Source: Ampullaceana balthica
Taxonomy: Eukaryota > Mollusca > Gastropoda > Lymnaeidae
NCBI GenBank assembly: GCA_944989445.1
Contig: CALYLW010000313.1
Location: 273,501-337,500 of the forward strand
Direction: 5' to 3'
Length of the DNA: 64,000 nucleotides
In this document: positions 61,901 to 64,000 of the stretch, piece after piece
Layout: every line of letters starts with the position of its first letter
Position numbering within the stretch: the first letter of the stretch is position 1
The notes under the pieces: model-generated
Told to the model about the DNA's origin: nothing
What the model saw: only the letters and a program-made list of their open reading frames with translations
Databases searched by the model: none
Position numbers and translations under genes: made by a program

Positions 61901-62226
61901 TTGTAAGTCATAATTAACAAGAACAGGTTTTTCTGTGTTGAAAGGCTTGTGTTGAAATTACCATTACTTCAAAGTAAATCCTTACTGCGTCAATATCTGA
62001 TTAAAATTTAAAAAATACCATTTTAAAAATTAAATAGGTAGCTACGTTTTGTATAAATGATCAACACTGATTTTATACTGGTCATTAAACCAATAGTTTT
62101 ATTTCAAATGCTGAAGCTATACAATTGACTTACCGTGCTATTTAGTCGAGGGTGAGGTGCTACAGGAATAGTCCCATAGCTAAAGGGCTCTGCTTTAACC
62201 CAAATAAGAACTGATTTGGTAGCCAT
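49955..62226 (-). CDS. TBCCD1: TBCCD1 orthologue (TBCC domain-containing protein 1), complete
   Basis: TBCCD1 is a centrosomal protein related to tubulin cofactor C that, in vertebrates and Chlamydomonas, positions centrosomes/centrioles and affects Golgi organisation. Exons in gene order: 62226-62134, 61720-61659, 61423-61361, 59924-59824, 59424-59309, 58583-58508, 58370-58280, 58038-57972, 57079-56959, 56423-56339, 55553-55505, 54947-54868, 53714-53592, 53077-52902, 51995-51898, 50548-50399, 50035-49955. All phases fit and the sum is 1632 bp (543 residues plus TGA); human has 557. The start MATKSVLIWVKAEPF, then MWQHIACNKLHLSEDLAW, NLYKFVIFLSMQQLYRMSL, MWLKECLVQNPFNVSACI, SVTIEKCRNTTLILGPVEA, LLTPHRPMLLSGNDT and TGHKRELDSLVVP match the family throughout. 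The cofactor-C-like beta-helix spans residues ~292-434. Exon 5 uses a weak GTTTTA donor. The splice sites of exons 11 and 13 are amplified in tandem arrays. Confidence 0.97.
51082..51815. mobile_element. 734-bp hAT-like MITE in TBCCD1 intron 15
   Basis: Starts CAACGGTGGCCAAACTGCGG and ends TGGCCACCCTTG. It is flanked by a perfect 8-bp duplication GTTTAGAC. The AT-rich interior has no transposase remnant that I recognise. Confidence 0.9.
52011..52337. repeat. 27-bp minisatellite in TBCCD1 intron 14
   Basis: About eleven units of GATCAAACAAAAGATCTTAA plus GGCGGGT. The first two are longer, with a GGTATTGATG insert. The array starts about 16 bp from the acceptor of exon 15 (51995), so it replaces the branch-point region of that intron. 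Confidence 0.93.
52707..52877. mobile_element. hAT-like MITE, CAATGTTC family (copy in TBCCD1 intron 14)
   Basis: 171 bp with ends CAATGTTCACTTTAAG and CTTAAAGAGAACATTG, flanked by a perfect 8-bp duplication ATCCCCAT. It lies about 25 bp from the donor of exon 14. This copy defines the family's borders. Confidence 0.9.
53151..53364. mobile_element. hAT-like MITE, CAATGTTC family (copy in TBCCD1 intron 13)
   Basis: Starts CAATGTTCCCTGTTAAG and ends CTAAGAGGAAATATTG. It is flanked by an 8-bp near-duplication, GTTGTGGG/GTTGTGGA (7 of 8). The interior has the family's TTGTACAGCAT and GTGCGGTAACTC blocks. Confidence 0.8.
53706..54798 (-). repeat. 45-bp minisatellite that duplicates the 3' splice site of TBCCD1 exon 13
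   Basis: There are 25 copies at a 45-bp period; the lowest-coordinate copy is the true intron 12/exon 13 junction. On the minus strand each unit reads pyrimidine-rich TTGTCTCTGCCAG followed by GTCTGTGACTAT, the first 12 bases of exon 13, and then about 20 bases of spacer. Copies are nearly identical. A few have G>T in the spacer (TTTTATCTG), and the copy at 54381 has lost one base beside the AG. The minus-strand frame continuous with exon 13 is open through the 15 copies upstream of the true junction and is then shifted by that deletion. Use of any of those acceptors would add multiples of 15 residues (SVTIDMSLYLIVSAR). Confidence 0.95.
55295..55520 (-). repeat. Degenerate ~35-40 bp repeat that duplicates the 5' splice site of TBCCD1 exon 11
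   Basis: On the minus strand the true exon 11 end, ATAGCCAGG followed by GTAAGT at 55505, is repeated downstream in the intron about every 35-40 bases. Two further copies keep ATAGCCAGGGTAAGT exactly. Others are degenerate, for example GCCAGGCTAAGT and TCTGGGTAAAT. About six or seven units are visible, joined by AGGAATTTAATGG-like spacers. Confidence 0.85.
55574..55770. repeat. ~42-bp repeat in TBCCD1 intron 10, about five copies
   Basis: Imperfect units of ATCCAAATATTGATTAGATG followed by TACACTCCAGTTAACAAATTT, starting about 20 bases beyond the acceptor side of exon 11 (55553). Confidence 0.85.
56462..56803. repeat. 57-bp minisatellite in TBCCD1 intron 9, six copies
   Basis: Six nearly identical 57-bp units lie just upstream (in gene direction) of the acceptor of exon 10 at 56423. 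On the minus strand each unit ends in GCTTCTGCTCTTCAG, a strong 3' splice-site-like sequence. Both strands are open in some frames because 57 is a multiple of three. No real protein is implied. Confidence 0.95.
57255..57480. repeat. Degenerate GAATGACTTGTAT repeat
   Basis: Irregular 13-18 bp units built from GAATGA and CTTGTAT, in TBCCD1 intron 8. An open frame on the minus strand through it is a by-product of the repeat. Confidence 0.8.
57671..57802. repeat. 18-bp AACAATAACAATGACTAT repeat
   Basis: About seven copies of an 18-bp AT-rich unit, some with TATC for TAAC, in TBCCD1 intron 8. Confidence 0.9.
59222..59309. repeat. 41-bp duplication touching the donor of TBCCD1 exon 5
   Basis: Two tandem copies of a ~41-bp unit (minus strand GTTTTAGACAATCAGTAGGA and onward) begin exactly at the exon 5 donor. 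The donor hexamer GTTTTA is therefore present twice, the second time after GGAAA. Confidence 0.8.
59515..59640. repeat. ~48-bp repeat, three copies, TBCCD1 intron 4
   Basis: Units of CATGTTCACTCAAGTAAATA followed by ACACTTGATCCTATTCTAG, slightly diverged. Confidence 0.85.
60008..60392. repeat. 34-bp minisatellite in TBCCD1 intron 3
   Basis: About eleven copies of GTCATTGACTAATAATGGTG plus TGTAGTGATTCTAT, with small variants (GTAATTG, GCCAATG). Confidence 0.93.
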
Positions 62227-64000
62227 TGAAATTATTTATCCTATCTCTTTAAACAGGTCAATGAATTATTTCTCAATAAGTTTGAGGAGCCGTTTAAGTT
62301 TATTCATCTGTCAAATAAAGATGTCAATTAAATGTATTGTAAGTAAAAAAAAATTTGGTTAGATTAAGCTAGGGTCAAATTCATTGAAGATAGACTTAAA
62401 ATATAAAAATATGATATTTGATACATTCTTGAGAGAGAGGTTGGACTTGCATATAATTATACTGATAATTATGATACAGCAGTGAATCCAAATCTTTTAA
62501 ATTCATAGATATTGATTTGCTGTGGAAGAACACTTTTACAAGAATATGGCCTTTAGTAGCACCATGGTGTTACATAGCCAAGAGGCAGTAGAGTGAATAA
62601 GAAGTACAGGGAAAGCGCATTTTGGTATTCTTAATCATAAATAATTTAAGTCTTTCTCTTTCATGCTTGATGTTTTTGAATTCTAGCTTGAGTGAGGTAT
62701 TTGGAAATAAATGTTAAAATTTCTCCAATGCCATAAGAAAAAAAACTCCCAACCCATCCTTCAGTGTTTTTCATGGAGTCCAAATTATAAATATAATCAG
62801 TCCCTTATGTTGTTACAGGTTTTATAAATCATAAAGACTATTTATTTTGAAATATGAAGTTAAAGTCACTTGATAAAATTCTTTGTAAAATGGACCAAAA
62901 TAATTAAAACTTATTCAATTCATTATTTTGTTAAAAAGACCACCAAAAAACAAAAACAAAAACAAAAAACCCCAAAAAAAACCAGGTAAAATAACACTAA
63001 ATCACAAAGGTATTAAAAAATATACAAAAATATTTATTGTTAAATGAAATGAAAAAAAAATTAAAATAAAATTTCCCATCCAATCTTTTGTGATGAAATC
63101 TGTAATGGAGAGTTTCAGCTAATCATCTTTTGAGTAAAATATAATTTAAAATTCTTCTTGGACATGATGCATCCCACGCACATAACTTTATTTTTTATCC
63201 TGTGCTGAGTAGAGCTGTCAGTATTGTTGAAAAAAAGCTGGCCTGGTACCTGTCAAAATTTTCGAACAGGTACCGTTCGAAATGCCGTATAATTTTCGCC
63301 ATCATGACCGCTATAAAAAGCAATGTAACCTAGCCATTATCCATGCACCTCATTTCACACAATAGCCAACAGCATGCTTCCAGCAACACACTATTGTGGA
63401 TTTTAATGCACTACAAATTGTTATTCCTGCTCTAAATGCATTCGTCATACTCATAAACTAAAACTACAGTAAACCGAACATTCAAACAAAATGTCAACAA
63501 CAATGATGTAACGTTCAGTCAGGTCAAACAGGCCTAGCAGCTTGAATGTTAATGTCCGCTAGGCGGCGGTAGTAACTATTTAATGTATTAACTTTAAATA
63601 CTGACAGTATATCTTATTAAAATCAGTTTGGTTTTAGCGGCCGCGAGGTGGGTCATTCAGCATGCTGTGGCACTGACAGTTTACATCACCAACCATTTAC
63701 AAACCAATCGCTCCCTGCAACTTAAAAAATTTACATCAAGCCCTTATTATTTTCAACCTTTTGGTTCTGTCCAGATTTGAAAAAAAAACAACTTTATGAG
63801 TTGGCTCTTCGGTAACTCAAGTTTGTTGGTGTATTTCAAATCCCAGTTCGCGTCCTGTCATATAATAAACGCAAGGGTGTTTTTACTGATAACACAAGCA
63901 CCGCATTTCTTTCATTTCCAACCCTTTCGGCGGTGCTGTCGTGTTTTCCTTGATGCATTCAAAGAAACAAAAGATTTTTGTGTTCTGAGATTTTTGTTTC
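62227..64000. other. Upstream flank of TBCCD1
   Basis: No exon or recognised transposon. An A-rich tract lies at 62943-62985. A small inverted motif GGTACCTGTC/GAACAGGTACC sits at 63245-63275. The region should hold the TBCCD1 promoter, but no TATA box or initiator could be singled out. Confidence 0.5.

Overview
This is animal nuclear DNA: AT-rich, with spliced genes whose exons are 49-359 bp, GT-AG introns, and many minisatellites and DNA transposons. No bacterial genes, rRNA or intact tRNA genes were seen. The proteins are conserved in bilaterians. The tRNA-derived SINEs, hAT and piggyBac relics and a Penelope-like repeat fit a protostome invertebrate, perhaps a mollusc. That organism call is an inference and is weak.

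Three protein genes can be followed exon by exon. (1) An APPBP2 orthologue (+ strand) has 13 exons from 10567 to 21470, giving 556 residues; only the first ~46 codons are missing and may lie left of the window. (2) An EMI-domain/collagen gene like EMID1/COL26A1 (- strand, 40570 to 28234) has 9 exons and 440 residues. (3) A complete TBCCD1 orthologue (- strand, 62226 to 49955) has 17 exons and 543 residues. All exon phases agree in each model. APPBP2 and the EMI/collagen gene converge on a ~6 kb gene-empty AT-rich spacer (about 22.0-28.2 kb). I see no shared pathway between the three.

Region by region: 1-6.6 kb is a nest of DNA transposons, including a Tigger-like non-autonomous element, a piggyBac transposase relic split by a hAT MITE, and a near-perfect hairpin element. 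6.6-10.5 kb is mostly featureless. 10.5-21.5 kb is APPBP2, with a dead 2.4 kb hAT element in one intron and a 1.9 kb array of 43-bp repeats in another. 28.2-40.6 kb is the EMI/collagen gene, with a foldback element, MITEs and minisatellites in its introns. 40.6-49.9 kb is another transposon nest containing a 2.8 kb hAT relic and a second foldback element. 49.9-62.2 kb is TBCCD1.

The most unusual signal is in TBCCD1. A 45-bp minisatellite (53706-54798) carries 25 copies of an intron-exon junction. Each copy has a pyrimidine-rich AG acceptor and the first bases of exon 13, and 15 upstream copies lie in one open frame with the exon. A second array (about 55295-55520) repeats the 5' splice site of exon 11. 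Other arrays lie close to exon edges, so minisatellites born at splice sites appear to be a theme of this locus.
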